NCBI GenBank assembly: GCA_031553835.1
Contig: JAVBKX010000029.1
Coordinates: 1 to 49,757 of the forward strand
Origin: JAVBKX01 sp031553835
GTDB lineage: Bacteria > Bacteroidota > Bacteroidia > Bacteroidales > Azobacteroidaceae
Length of the DNA: 49,757 nucleotides
Direction: 5' to 3'
Shown: positions 7,522 to 15,480 of the stretch, piece after piece
How the letters are laid out: the number at the start of each line of letters is the position of its first letter
Numbering within the stretch: position 1 is the first letter of the stretch
Position numbers and translations under genes: made by a program
The notes under the pieces: generated by a model
Databases searched by the model: none
What the model was told of the DNA's origin: nothing
The model's input: the letters and a program-made list of their open reading frames with translations, nothing else

Positions 7522-7688
7522 TTGAAATGTTACCAGCGGAATATTATCCGCAATTATATGAAGAGCTATGTTTGTGGAAATCACAACAGCCTCAACAGCA
7601 GGAAACAAGAACTGAACAACACAGTAGGTTGCTTGATAACTATTATAGAGCAAAAAGAGAATTAGATATATTTCATTTAAAAAAATAA
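7518..7688 (+). CDS. Short unknown ORF (56 aa)
   Basis: A 56-codon frame starting in the stop codon of the preceding gene and ending 5 bp before the next one. It is rich in Q, Y and E, with no membrane segment. It is too short for many gene finders, but its ATGA coupling and exact fit between neighbours make it likely real. The reverse-strand frame here (7495-7722) is an artefact of this gene. Confidence 0.5.
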   Translation: MIEMLPAEYYPQLYEELCLWKSQQPQQQETRTEQHSRLLDNYYRAKRELDIFHLKK

Positions 7689-7693
7689 CGACA

Positions 7694-8035
7694 ATGAAAG
7701 ATCGGAATAAAAGAGTAAACAAAATACTCAGTTATGCAAAAGGCAAAGTGCTGAAAAAGAATTTCAACCGGCAATACATAGTTGAGAATGGTAAAAAGAC
7801 ATTGATAAAAGAAATAGAAACGGAATACGATCCCATAGAATTTGTAATGAAGTTTGATGATATTCCGGAAAAAGAAAACAGGCTTGATTGTCTACAAATA
7901 GATGATGTAAAAGACCTGTCAACATACGATCTTAATGTGACGTATCAACAAATGAGCCTCAACGGGGAAACCGATGGTGAAATGTTTTTAGCAATTAAAG
8001 AGCAAATAGAACTCCGGAATAGGGCAAACTATTAA
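7694..8035 (+). CDS. Unknown element protein upstream of the large phage-like gene
   Basis: A 113-residue, charged, soluble protein with no recognised domain. It lies 10 bp before the 640-residue protein gene and is probably in the same operon. The last 40 residues look helical. No function assigned. Confidence 0.5.
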   Translation: MKDRNKRVNKILSYAKGKVLKKNFNRQYIVENGKKTLIKEIETEYDPIEFVMKFDDIPEKENRLDCLQIDDVKDLSTYDLNVTYQQMSLNGETDGEMFLAIKEQIELRNRANY

Positions 8036-8045
8036 ATCTAATATC

Positions 8046-9968
8046 ATGAGACAAAAATATCAAATACTAATTGAAGATAAAAACGGGGTCTGGAAACAAC
8101 TCGATCTTGGTAGTGAGAAACTTGTATGGACCTATCAGGTCAATGACATTGCAGAACTTGTCAGCCGTCAGGCCTCATACTCTCAAAACCTGAGATTGCC
8201 AAAAACAGCCAGTAACGTCAACATCTTTGATCATGCAAATAATCATGATGTTGTAACTGACTTTCCATATCAGAAACATAATTGCCGTGTATTTTGCGCT
8301 GACCGGACGATAGCAGGAAAAGGTTCATTTTTGATTCTTCTGAAGGTTACAGACTATTTCGAGTGCCAGGTATTATCCGGGAACGCGAATTTCTTTGAAA
8401 CATTACAGGATTCTCCTATGTCTGATTTAGATTTAGGAGTATATCAAGTTTGTTTCAAATCAATGATTCCTGCTAATTGGCCATCATCTTATAAGATTGG
8501 TTTTGGAATAGATTACTCATCGCCTTCATATCCATATGTTCCTGGTGATTTCAAATATTTGACAGGACCAGGTTCAAGGTACCCAATTCTTTCAATTGAT
8601 GATATTTTAACTAAAATATTTTCCAAGCAAGGGTATACCTTACAATCTAATATTCAAAGCTGGAAAGGTATGTATCTGTCAATATCGTCTGCTGACGCTG
8701 AAGCTACACCTGAAAACTTAAAATTGTGGGAAGTTGTCGCAAATACAAGTACGATAGTCACAGGATTTCCGTATAACTATCTAAATTGGCAAATAACAAA
8801 AAACGATGACTTTTTAGCACAACAACAACTAAGCGACGGAGTGCCGTGGCTTTATTATTACAAGCCGATAGGAGGAGCAATGACCATACAAGTAGACCTT
8901 TTAGATTCGTATGTATCAGGAGGCTCTTTATTGGTTGATATTGAAGTAGACGGAGATGTACATACAGAAACATTTTATGGAAATAGAGGGCGAAGAACTT
9001 ATACACGGGATGATATTACCGACGACTTTCCACGTGTTATAAATGTTAGAGCAAGATCTTCTGTAGGACAAACAGATCAAGGATGTAAAATAACAATCGG
9101 AAAAACATATACAGATGTAAAGCCAAAGAATGCAACCGCAATACTAAATTTATCTGAGAGAACAGGTTTTGAGACACAGTTTGATTTTATGAAGTTTTTC
9201 GCTCAGACATTTGGATTAACCTTCGTTGTAAATGAGATAACAAAAAATGTATATGCTTTCACGCTTCAATTATTGTATGACAATGTGAAGTCTGGAAAAG
9301 TAAAAGATTGGAGTAGCAAGGTAGATCGCAATCCTAAATCAACATTAAACTTCACATTGGATAAATATGCTCAGGAAAACATCATTTCTTTGGAAGAAAA
9401 CACTCAGGACGGAATAACGGATTCAGGTATATTCCATATTGAAAATAAAACACTCAAGTTTTCAAAGGAATTATTTAAGATCGGAGTAGGATCCGGGCAA
9501 GATGTCAACATAAATGACATTGCAAATTCTTCTATAGGAGCGGAAATACCACTAATAAAGTTAACTCCTCCAAGTTATTTAGAAGATGGAAAGCTTGCTC
9601 CTTTTAGCGCATATCTTAATAATGCAAGTTTTCCTGAAATTAAACCTCATTTGGTCAAACTATCAAGTACAAAATCGATAATCGTTTATCCTTCTATTTG
9701 GACAACAGTTGGACCAGTGAGATACTATGTTGCTAACCATATCACGGCTCAACAAATAGTTGACACGGGATATTCAATACTTCAGGATAAAATGCTAAAG
9801 AATGCCCGGATGGTGGAAGATAAATTTTACCTGACACCGGAAGATGTAGAACAGTTTGATCCGTCAATACCTGTTTATATCGACAAATACGGAGCGTATT
9901 TCTACGTGAATAAGATTAAGAATTTTGAATTAGGAAGGTTGACGGAGTGTCAATTAGTTAGGTTGTAG
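8046..9968 (+). CDS. Large phage-like protein, possibly tail-associated
   Basis: A 640-residue protein without signal peptide, rich in beta-prone, aromatic and glycine segments. The N-terminal stretch containing DIAELVSRQASYSQNLRLPK and a following VFCADRTIAGKGSFLIL segment resemble proteins I associate with Bacteroidales prophages and islands, where they sit among late or tail genes. No structural homologue can be proven by eye. It is the largest gene of the element and the only candidate particle component; capsid, portal and large terminase are absent. A tail-fibre, baseplate or adaptor role is plausible; a surface or entry-exclusion role is possible. Confidence 0.4.
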   Translation: MRQKYQILIEDKNGVWKQLDLGSEKLVWTYQVNDIAELVSRQASYSQNLRLPKTASNVNIFDHANNHDVVTDFPYQKHNCRVFCADRTIAGKGSFLILLKVTDYFECQVLSGNANFFETLQDSPMSDLDLGVYQVCFKSMIPANWPSSYKIGFGIDYSSPSYPYVPGDFKYLTGPGSRYPILSIDDILTKIFSKQGYTLQSNIQSWKGMYLSISSADAEATPENLKLWEVVANTSTIVTGFPYNYLNWQITKNDDFLAQQQLSDGVPWLYYYKPIGGAMTIQVDLLDSYVSGGSLLVDIEVDGDVHTETFYGNRGRRTYTRDDITDDFPRVINVRARSSVGQTDQGCKITIGKTYTDVKPKNATAILNLSERTGFETQFDFMKFFAQTFGLTFVVNEITKNVYAFTLQLLYDNVKSGKVKDWSSKVDRNPKSTLNFTLDKYAQENIISLEENTQDGITDSGIFHIENKTLKFSKELFKIGVGSGQDVNINDIANSSIGAEIPLIKLTPPSYLEDGKLAPFSAYLNNASFPEIKPHLVKLSSTKSIIVYPSIWTTVGPVRYYVANHITAQQIVDTGYSILQDKMLKNARMVEDKFYLTPEDVEQFDPSIPVYIDKYGAYFYVNKIKNFELGRLTECQLVRL

Positions 9969-9969
9969 G

Positions 9970-10071
9970 TTATTTTTTCTTCCTTGAAGAACGGAAGATA
10001 TAAGTTATTATCTGCATGAATGCGCAGAAGAAAAACAAGAGGACTAATATTCCTAAAAATGTAGATAACAT
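9970..10071 (-). CDS. Possible tiny membrane protein (33 aa)
   Basis: A 33-codon minus-strand frame starting MLSTFLGILVLLFFF and ending in a basic RSSRKK tail: one membrane helix with a positive-inside end. It lies in the 213-bp gap after the large phage-like gene. Small membrane proteins are common in phage elements, but a frame this short can arise by chance. The rest of the gap shows nothing clear. Confidence 0.3.
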   Translation of the reverse strand: MLSTFLGILVLLFFFCAFMQIITYIFRSSRKKK

Positions 10072-10181
10072 ATTGATATAATTTACCTTACAAAAGTAAC
10101 AAATAAAATGAGAGAAAAGAGGATGTACCACTTTTTAGGCGCCCACTTTTGACACACCCTCTTTGCTTTTATATATTTGCC

Positions 10182-10355
10182 TTACCAACTTTCTCCAGCT
10201 TTTATCAAATCATTGATGTGCTTTTCAGTAAACATTCTCTTTCTACCGATTTTTGTTGAGTTGAGTTTGCCGGCAGAAACGAAATTGTCGATAGTGCGTT
10301 CGCTAACTTTTAATTTTTTAGCGGTTTCCGTTTTTGTGTATAATGTTGGTATCAT
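10182..10355 (-). CDS. Short HTH_17 DNA-binding protein (57 aa)
   Basis: A 57-residue minus-strand protein (MIPTLYTKTETAKKLKVSER at the start) with a MerR/excisionase-type helix-turn-helix and the basic wing KIGRKRMFTEKHINDLI. It is the size and form of excisionase-like proteins. It is downstream of the minus-strand control genes and may be the excisionase or a second regulator; the element has a similar gene at 4079. Confidence 0.7.
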   Translation of the reverse strand: MIPTLYTKTETAKKLKVSERTIDNFVSAGKLNSTKIGRKRMFTEKHINDLIKAGESW

Positions 10356-10538
10356 AAGGCAAGAATTTTACAAATTCAAAATTTGATTTTTTGTACTATT
10401 ATATTTTCTGGTCTTCTCTATTTGGGCCATTAAGGATACTACTATTAATATCTACAATACTGGAAAAGCCACAATATTGATTCAATCGGAGAAAAAACAA
10501 AAAGACAAAGAACAAGATTTGGAATGCAATCCACGTGA

Positions 10539-10856
10539 TTACGGACAATATTCTGTTTTCTTTTGTTCTTTTAATTTGATAATATCCCTTGAACTCAATC
10601 CCTTGTATTTTTTAGTTTTCAGCCAAAGGATTTCAGAAAGTAGATATTTGTTGTGGATGCTTCCGCTGTCTTTCGATCTATCTTCAATGACATCATCTTT
10701 CAATAGTTGCAATAGGGTAGGACGTGTAATGCATAGTAGACGTTCACATTCTGCAGCATTTACATATACCTTTTCCACTTTTTTTGAAAGTGATTGCTTG
10801 AGAAGATTTTCAAGCTCCATCAATTTACAGGCTATTTCATCAAGAGATACGGACAT
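10539..10856 (-). CDS. HTH-containing element protein
   Basis: A 105-residue protein: an N-terminal helix (about 1-27), then VNAAECERLLCITRPTLLQLLKDD, an excisionase/HTH_17-like element, and a basic tail. It is 4 bp downstream of the ORF6N gene and likely shares its operon. Probable DNA-binding regulator. Confidence 0.55.
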   Translation of the reverse strand: MSVSLDEIACKLMELENLLKQSLSKKVEKVYVNAAECERLLCITRPTLLQLLKDDVIEDRSKDSGSIHNKYLLSEILWLKTKKYKGLSSRDIIKLKEQKKTEYCP

Positions 10857-10860
10857 TGAT

Positions 10861-11430
10861 CTACTTTTGATAATTTTGATACCCTATCGGTTTTATTGGT
10901 TTGTTTAATTCTTTATTTTTGGCCTGCAATTCAGCTAATGTTTCATTGATTAGTTCTAATTGCATCCGGGTATCTTCGTTTATGTCGTTATAGTCGGTAA
11001 AGACTTCCTCAATGTATTGTTTCAGTTCCCGGACTTCGTTTTGTAGTTCACCCATCTTGTCGGCTGGGGGATTAAGTATCAATTGACGCATAGCAACAAA
11101 AGCACGCATAATTTTCCGGTTGATCTCAATTGCAGTTTTTGAGTTTAACACGCTGCTTAACATTGAAACCCCTAATTCAGTAAATGCAAAAGGTAAGTAT
11201 TTTATGTTGCTTCCTCGACCTTTGTTCAAGATGCCAAATTGGCACCTTGAAAGTTCATCCTTTGTTAACTCAAACATGAAGTCGTCACCCTCAAAACGCT
11301 CAATATTACGTCTTACAGCTCGTTTTAATTGTGCTGTCTCTGTTCCATACATTTCGGCCAAATCAAAGTCTAACATCACCTTGTAGCCTCGAATCTCGTA
11401 AATCTTATTTTGTATTACTTGTAATTCCAT
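10861..11430 (-). CDS. ORF6N-domain protein (phage antirepressor family)
   Basis: A 189-residue protein with an N-terminal ORF6N (KilA-N related) DNA-binding domain at about 5-115: YEIRGYKVMLDFDLAEMYG, RNIERFEGDDFMFELTKDE and AFTELGVSMLSSVLNS. A coiled-coil follows at about 125-180. ORF6N proteins of phages and islands are antirepressor-like or regulatory. It lies in a minus-strand operon behind the repressor gene and so belongs to the element's control block. Confidence 0.9.
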   Translation of the reverse strand: MELQVIQNKIYEIRGYKVMLDFDLAEMYGTETAQLKRAVRRNIERFEGDDFMFELTKDELSRCQFGILNKGRGSNIKYLPFAFTELGVSMLSSVLNSKTAIEINRKIMRAFVAMRQLILNPPADKMGELQNEVRELKQYIEEVFTDYNDINEDTRMQLELINETLAELQAKNKELNKPIKPIGYQNYQK

Positions 11431-11437
11431 AGTATGG

Positions 11438-11800
11438 TTATCTTAACTTCCATAAAACAACGCTAACAAGGATAGTTACAATCATTAAAATAATTGTCCA
11501 AGTCGATTTATGCTGTTCAATCTTATTTACTCTCTTCTCTTTCTCTCTTTCATCTATGACTTTTTCAAGTCCTCCATCAACATTTAACAACTTTGAGCCT
11601 TCAGGTGTAATTTGACAATAGTAACTTTCATGATAAAGATTTCGATACATCCGTTTTTCATTATCGAAATACTGAATATATCCCATGCTTTTGGCTTTCT
11701 TAATAGCATCTAACCTAAATTTTACTTGAAGTTCATTGCTTGTTCGTCCAAGATCGTCTCCATCAAGTTCTTTTAATAGTCTATCAATTTCTTTTTCCAT
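11438..11800 (-). CDS. Winged-helix-like protein with C-terminal membrane anchor
   Basis: A 120-residue protein. Residues about 1-75 look like a winged helix (ELQVKFRLDAIKKAKSMGYI, then CQITPEGSKLL). A basic helix follows, and a single membrane segment (TWTIILMIVTILVSVVLW) ends the protein. It starts 4 bp after the repressor stop. Such a protein may sense a membrane signal or serve in exclusion. Function is inference. Confidence 0.5.
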   Translation of the reverse strand: MEKEIDRLLKELDGDDLGRTSNELQVKFRLDAIKKAKSMGYIQYFDNEKRMYRNLYHESYYCQITPEGSKLLNVDGGLEKVIDEREKEKRVNKIEQHKSTWTIILMIVTILVSVVLWKLR

Positions 11801-11804
11801 AACC

Positions 11805-12047
11805 TTATCCTTTGCTTACTTTTATCTTTCCTCCACAATGAGGACAATTAATTACATCGGTGGCCGATTGCTCGAATAGTTCCGGAATCGTTACTCCCAA
11901 AGCATTCGCAATTTTTTCAAGCGTTTCCATTGTAGGGTTTCCATTTACATTCCTTGTTAATGTATTTGGTGTAATTTCTAACTTATCTGCAAGCTGCTCC
12001 ATCGTTAAGCCTTTTTCTCTGGAAATTGCCTTTACTCTTAAATTCAT
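11805..12047 (-). CDS. Cro/CI-type repressor with zinc-ribbon tail
   Basis: 80 residues from the ATG at 12047; an upstream in-frame ATG at 12068 is possible but lies nearer the operator region. The HTH covers about residues 12-60 (LTMEQLADKLEITPNTLTRNVNG). The C-terminus has CPHCGGKI, half of a zinc-ribbon site, so zinc binding across a dimer is possible. It is divergent from the 12219 gene, with repeated AT-rich operators between, and is probably the lysogeny-type repressor of the element. Confidence 0.8.
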   Translation of the reverse strand: MNLRVKAISREKGLTMEQLADKLEITPNTLTRNVNGNPTMETLEKIANALGVTIPELFEQSATDVINCPHCGGKIKVSKG

Positions 12048-12090
12048 CACTATACATTTTAATGTCAATGACGCAAAAATACTTATTATT

Positions 12091-12216
12091 CATCATATTG
12101 TATATATGAAATGGAAAATATTCATCAAATTGTATATTTTAACATTTTATATTTGCATTCAATATACATTATGTTGTATATTTGTAGAACAAAAATCAAC
12201 ATCAAAATGTATATTA
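12091..12216. promoter_or_regulatory. Divergent control region with repeated operators and a promoter
   Basis: The motif TGTATAT, usually within CATCAAATTGTATAT-like sequence, occurs at about 12091-12106, 12122-12138, 12175-12183 and 12200-12216. One further inverted copy (AATATACA at about 12160) makes a dyad with the third. A plus-strand promoter overlaps them: TTTGC at 12152-12156, a 20-bp spacer and TATATTTG at 12177-12184. Operator copies over and beside the promoter suit repression by the adjacent Cro/CI-type protein. Confidence 0.65.
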
Positions 12217-12218
12217 CA

Positions 12219-12500
12219 ATGAAAACAATCAACAAATCCAAATTAATGAAAAGAGCATGGAGTATTTTCTACGGAAGTCTTGACCGTGATACATTATCTT
12301 ATGATATGACATTCGCAGAAAGTTTGAAAAACGCATGGGCATTTGAAAAAAGAGAAGCAAATTTCAAACCAGCAGAAAGAAAGCAGATTGATGTGTTTCA
12401 ACTTTTGGCAGATGCAATGAAACCGCAGATTCACACAACAGGGATCAGCCAACAGGGATATGATCAGTTTTATTCAAATACAAGATATTTTGGAGATTAA
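12219..12500 (+). CDS. Small protein under repressor control
   Basis: 93 residues from the ATG at 12219 (MKTINKSKLMKRAWSIFYGS...), preferred over upstream ATGs because the promoter's -7 box ends at 12184. The N-terminus resembles small Bacteroidales element proteins with a KRAWSIFY motif that I know only as hypothetical. It is the first gene transcribed away from the repressor, the position of an early-lytic or induction gene. No domain is recognised. Confidence 0.6.
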   Translation: MKTINKSKLMKRAWSIFYGSLDRDTLSYDMTFAESLKNAWAFEKREANFKPAERKQIDVFQLLADAMKPQIHTTGISQQGYDQFYSNTRYFGD

Positions 12501-12525
12501 TGTTTAATAATTAATATTTACAACC

Positions 12526-12723
12526 ATGAAAACAAATTTTGACTACTTCGATAACATAGGCAAAGAAGTCGTTATCACAAAAAACAATGGAGAAGTGAAA
12601 CAAGGTATTTTATTGATCTTATGTCCTGATGATACTGTAATTCTCGATATAGAATCACCATCAGGAATTACTTATATTTGCGAAATTGACAGAGCAGATA
12701 TCAAAGAGATCGTTTTAAGCTAA
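12526..12723 (+). CDS. Small beta-rich protein
   Basis: A 65-residue protein with a pattern of short strands (KEVVITKNNGEVKQGILLIL, then TVILDIESPSGI), suggestive of a small SH3/Sm-like barrel. It is 25 bp after the preceding gene and ends before a terminator. Function is unknown. Confidence 0.5.
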   Translation: MKTNFDYFDNIGKEVVITKNNGEVKQGILLILCPDDTVILDIESPSGITYICEIDRADIKEIVLS

Positions 12724-12733
12724 TAAATAATTT

Positions 12734-12775
12734 GCCCGGATAAGTCATATTGATTTACCGGGCTTTCTTTATTTT
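12734..12775 (+). terminator. Intrinsic terminator
   Basis: GCCCGG at 12734-12739 pairs with CCGGGC at 12758-12763, followed by a T-rich tract. It ends the 12219-12723 transcript. Confidence 0.65.
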
Positions 12776-12865
12776 ATGGAATTTTGAAGCGTATTTAGAC
12801 ATCACTATGCGCTCACGTATATCTATGAAGTTTTTTGTATCTTTCGTGTCCCTAAAAATATGATT

Positions 12866-13183
12866 ATGGAAAAGATGATTGTTTATCAGGTTACACCGGA
12901 AGATTTAAGGACTTTTTTAATGGATGAAATTGCGAAACGTGATATGAACGCTTTACGTGATGCTTTATTAAAGCGCTATGATAATGTTTTTGTTGGTGTT
13001 AGTGAAGTTGCTACTATCCATCAAGTTACTGGGCAAACAGTTCGAAACTACATCAATGATGGCTTGATTAATCCTGAACTAAGGATGATTGAAAATGGTA
13101 AATATCACTTTCGGTTGAGTTATGTCTTACAGCTTGATTTTGAAGAATTAAGAAAACAATTGAGAATGAGAAAATGGAGATAA
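12866..13183 (+). CDS. HTH-type DNA-binding protein at the right end of the element
   Basis: About 105 residues (starts at 12860 and 12866 both fit). An N-terminal helix of about 30 residues is followed by a MerR/HTH_17-like helix-turn-helix (VGVSEVATIHQVTGQTVRNY, then INDGLINPEL) and a basic tail. It lies alone, 10 bp before the right arm sites. The position suggests a role in excision or directionality, though regulation is equally possible. Confidence 0.6.
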   Translation: MEKMIVYQVTPEDLRTFLMDEIAKRDMNALRDALLKRYDNVFVGVSEVATIHQVTGQTVRNYINDGLINPELRMIENGKYHFRLSYVLQLDFEELRKQLRMRKWR

Positions 13184-13192
13184 TTATCAAAA

Positions 13193-13212
13193 TGTTTCAG
13201 TACTGTTTCAGT
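13193..13212 (+). repeat. Right arm-type sites (two tandem TGTTTCAGT)
   Basis: TGTTTCAGT at 13193-13201 and 13204-13212, same orientation and 11-bp period as the left pair at 1364-1383, differing in one spacer base. The sites lie 58 bp inside the right att core. Probable integrase binding sites. Confidence 0.7.
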
Positions 13213-13223
13213 TAAAAATAAAA

Positions 13224-13256
13224 AATCCTTTGTAATTTATTTATTTACAAAGGATT
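13224..13256. terminator. 12-bp inverted repeat, probable bidirectional terminator
   Basis: AATCCTTTGTAA (13224-13235) pairs with TTACAAAGGATT (13245-13256) across 9 bases, with A/T-rich flanks on both sides. It lies between the last gene of the element and the 3' end of tRNA-Leu and can terminate both transcripts. Confidence 0.6.
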
Positions 13257-13270
13257 AATCAAAAATAAAA

Positions 13271-13287
13271 GTACTCGGAGCGGGACT
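13271..13287. repeat. attR: right copy of the 17-bp integration core
   Basis: Identical to 1233-1249. It covers the last 16 bases of the tRNA-Leu gene (acceptor strand and part of the T arm) plus one flanking base, so integration keeps the tRNA intact. Confidence 0.9.
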
Positions 13288-13355
13288 TGAACCCGCACAA
13301 CCGCAATGGTCACAAGATTTTAAGTCTTGCGTGTCTACCATTCCACCATCCGAGC
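13272..13355 (-). tRNA. tRNA-Leu (anticodon TAA)
   Basis: An 84-base tRNA with a long variable arm. The acceptor stem GCTCGGA pairs with TCCGAGT, the anticodon loop reads CTTAAAA with TAA, and the T arm carries GGTTCAAGTCC. CCA is not encoded. Its 3' end is the integration target of the element on the left. Confidence 0.95.
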
Positions 13356-13376
13356 AACATTGATAAGATCGTTTGA

Positions 13377-13448
13377 GCGAAAGACGGGACTCGAACCCGC
13401 GACCCTAACCTTGGCAAGGTTATGCTCTACCAACTGAGCTACTTTCGC
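13377..13448 (-). tRNA. tRNA-Gly (anticodon GCC)
   Basis: A 72-base tRNA: acceptor GCGAAAG with CTTTCGC, D arm AGCTCAGTTGGTAGAGC, anticodon loop TTGCCAA and T arm GGTTCGAGTCC. It is 21 bp upstream of tRNA-Leu and likely in one transcript with it. Confidence 0.95.
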
Positions 13449-13529
13449 GTTTTGCGACTGCAAAGATACAGCTATTTTTGTTTTTTGCAACTCAATCGAT
13501 TCATTTTTTCATTATTTTCATTGCCACAT

Positions 13530-15380
13530 TTAAAAGGATTGCATATCACACAAGCGTTTGTAATACCCATCCAAAGCAATTAATGCATCATGCCGGCCCT
13601 GCTCCACTATTTCTCCTTCGTGCATCACACAAATCATGTCGGCATTTTTAATGGTTGACAACCGGTGAGCAATTACAATGGTCGTCCGGTTTTTCATCAG
13701 ATTTTCCAAGGCATCCTGCACCAACCGCTCCGATTCCGTATCCAATGCAGAAGTGGCTTCATCCAGAATTAAAATCGGCGGATTTTTTAATACGGCCCGG
13801 GCAATGCTAATGCGCTGGCGCTGTCCTCCCGAAAGTTTCCCCCCCCTGTCTCCAATATTAGTATCATAGCCTTCTTCCGTAGCAATAATAAACTCATGGG
13901 CATTGGCTATTTTGGCCGCTTCAATTACTTGTTCCAATGTCGCATGTTCAACTCCAAAAGCAATATTATTGAAAAATGTATCATTAAACAAAATGGCTTC
14001 CTGATTTACAATTCCCATCAACTGCCTCAAATCATGCAATTTAGCATCTTTTATATTGACTCCGTCAATCGTAATCGATCCGTCGTGAACATCATAAAAA
14101 CGAGGTAACAAATCTACCATAGTGGATTTGCCTGACCCCGATTGCCCGACTAAAGCAATGGTTTTCCCCTTCTGTATCGTCAAATTGACTCCTTTAATAA
14201 CCCATGCATCCCGATATTTGAACCAAATATTTTCATACTCAATTTTATCCGTCAAATGAATTGCCTGCGAAACAGCAGGATCTTTAATATTAGATTCTGC
14301 TTTCAAAATTTTATCAATCCGATCTAAAGAGGCTAACCCTTTTTGAATGGAATAAACTGATTTTGAAAGGTCTTTGGAAGGATTAATCAGCATGTAAAAA
14401 ACAGACAGATAATACATAAAAGCAGCAGCATCAATCGCACTGTCGTTTGACAAAATCAATGATCCGCCATACCATATTACAATTGCAATAGTGATCGTCC
14501 CAAGCAATTCACTCATGGGATGAGCCAATTGCTGTCTTCTGAAAATCCGGTTGGTGATTTTGCGAAATGCATCATTGCCCTTATGAAACCGGTCGGAAAT
14601 TTTCTTTTCTGCATTAAACGCTTTAATGATGCGCAGACCACTCAACGTTTCTTCCATTTGCGACATCAAATTGCCCCATTGTTGCTGACCGATAGCAGAA
14701 CTCTTCTTCAGTTTTTTTCCTACCTGCCCCATCACATATCCCGCAACGGGAAGCATTACAAAAACAAAAATGGTGAGCTGCCAACTAATAATCAACATTC
14801 CGGTAAGATAAATGATAATCAATATCGGATTTTTAAATAACATATCGAGAGAACTCATTATAGAACTCTCCACTTCGTTGACATCACCCGAAATGCGCGC
14901 TAAAATATCACCCTTTCGTTCTTCGGAAAAGAAAGCCAAAGGCAAAGAAATTACTTTATCGTTGATTTGATTCCGGATATCTCTGACGACTCCGGTACGA
15001 AGAGGAATCATAAAAAAAGAAGAAAAATACATGGCTGCCGTCCGCAAAATAGTAGTAACTACCAAAAAGACACCCAAAAGGATCAAAACGAAAGATCCTC
15101 CATGGGTTTGCGTAATATCCGAAATATAAATGTAAAAATTATTATCAAATGCCTTAATCATTGCCTCCCAAGAAGATATAGAAAACGGATCCAGATGAAA
15201 ATCCATATACCCCGTAGATTGTATATCCTCCATTTTAAATAATATTTTTAGAATAGGCTGGATACTTGCAAAAGAAATTAAAGTTAACAGAGCCGACAAT
15301 ATAGTCATCAGGATACTGAGAATCAAAAACTTTTTATAAGAAAATACAAACCTTTTGAGCACTTGGAAAAAGTCTTTCAT
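13530..15380 (-). CDS. MsbA-like ABC exporter (fused membrane and ATPase domains)
   Basis: A 616-residue half-transporter. Six membrane helices lie in about residues 15-340, and a nucleotide-binding domain at about 370-605 has Walker A (VGQSGSGKST), signature LSGGQRQ, Walker B ILILDEATSALD and the switch His in IAHRLST. All ATPase motifs are intact. Relatives export lipids, lipid A precursors or drugs across the inner membrane; in Bacteroidales this type is usually annotated as an MsbA/lipid exporter. It stands alone, divergent from dnaX. Substrate is inferred only from family. Confidence 0.9.
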   Translation of the reverse strand: MKDFFQVLKRFVFSYKKFLILSILMTILSALLTLISFASIQPILKILFKMEDIQSTGYMDFHLDPFSISSWEAMIKAFDNNFYIYISDITQTHGGSFVLILLGVFLVVTTILRTAAMYFSSFFMIPLRTGVVRDIRNQINDKVISLPLAFFSEERKGDILARISGDVNEVESSIMSSLDMLFKNPILIIIYLTGMLIISWQLTIFVFVMLPVAGYVMGQVGKKLKKSSAIGQQQWGNLMSQMEETLSGLRIIKAFNAEKKISDRFHKGNDAFRKITNRIFRRQQLAHPMSELLGTITIAIVIWYGGSLILSNDSAIDAAAFMYYLSVFYMLINPSKDLSKSVYSIQKGLASLDRIDKILKAESNIKDPAVSQAIHLTDKIEYENIWFKYRDAWVIKGVNLTIQKGKTIALVGQSGSGKSTMVDLLPRFYDVHDGSITIDGVNIKDAKLHDLRQLMGIVNQEAILFNDTFFNNIAFGVEHATLEQVIEAAKIANAHEFIIATEEGYDTNIGDRGGKLSGGQRQRISIARAVLKNPPILILDEATSALDTESERLVQDALENLMKNRTTIVIAHRLSTIKNADMICVMHEGEIVEQGRHDALIALDGYYKRLCDMQSF

Positions 15381-15453
15381 ATTCGATTTTTTATTTGAGG
15401 CCGCAAGTTAGCGAATATCTGTGATTCGGCTATGAAATATTTATAAAAATCGC

Positions 15454-15461
15454 TACCTTTG
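15454..15461 (+). promoter_or_regulatory. dnaX promoter -7 box
   Basis: TACCTTTG matches TAnnTTTG and sits 20 bp before the dnaX ATG, giving a very short leader without a Shine-Dalgarno site. Confidence 0.5.
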
Positions 15462-15480
15462 TGTCTCTTTTGCAAAAAAT

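Noticed and set aside
7495..7722. Minus-strand frame across the small element genes
   Set aside because: It is the mirror of three tightly coupled plus-strand genes, including the 56-codon one.
10477..10908. Plus-strand 143-residue frame
   Set aside because: Mirror of the minus-strand HTH gene 10539-10856, which has a proper fold and operon context.
1233..13287. Conjugative or mobilizable element
   Set aside because: No relaxase, coupling protein or Tra-type gene was recognised.
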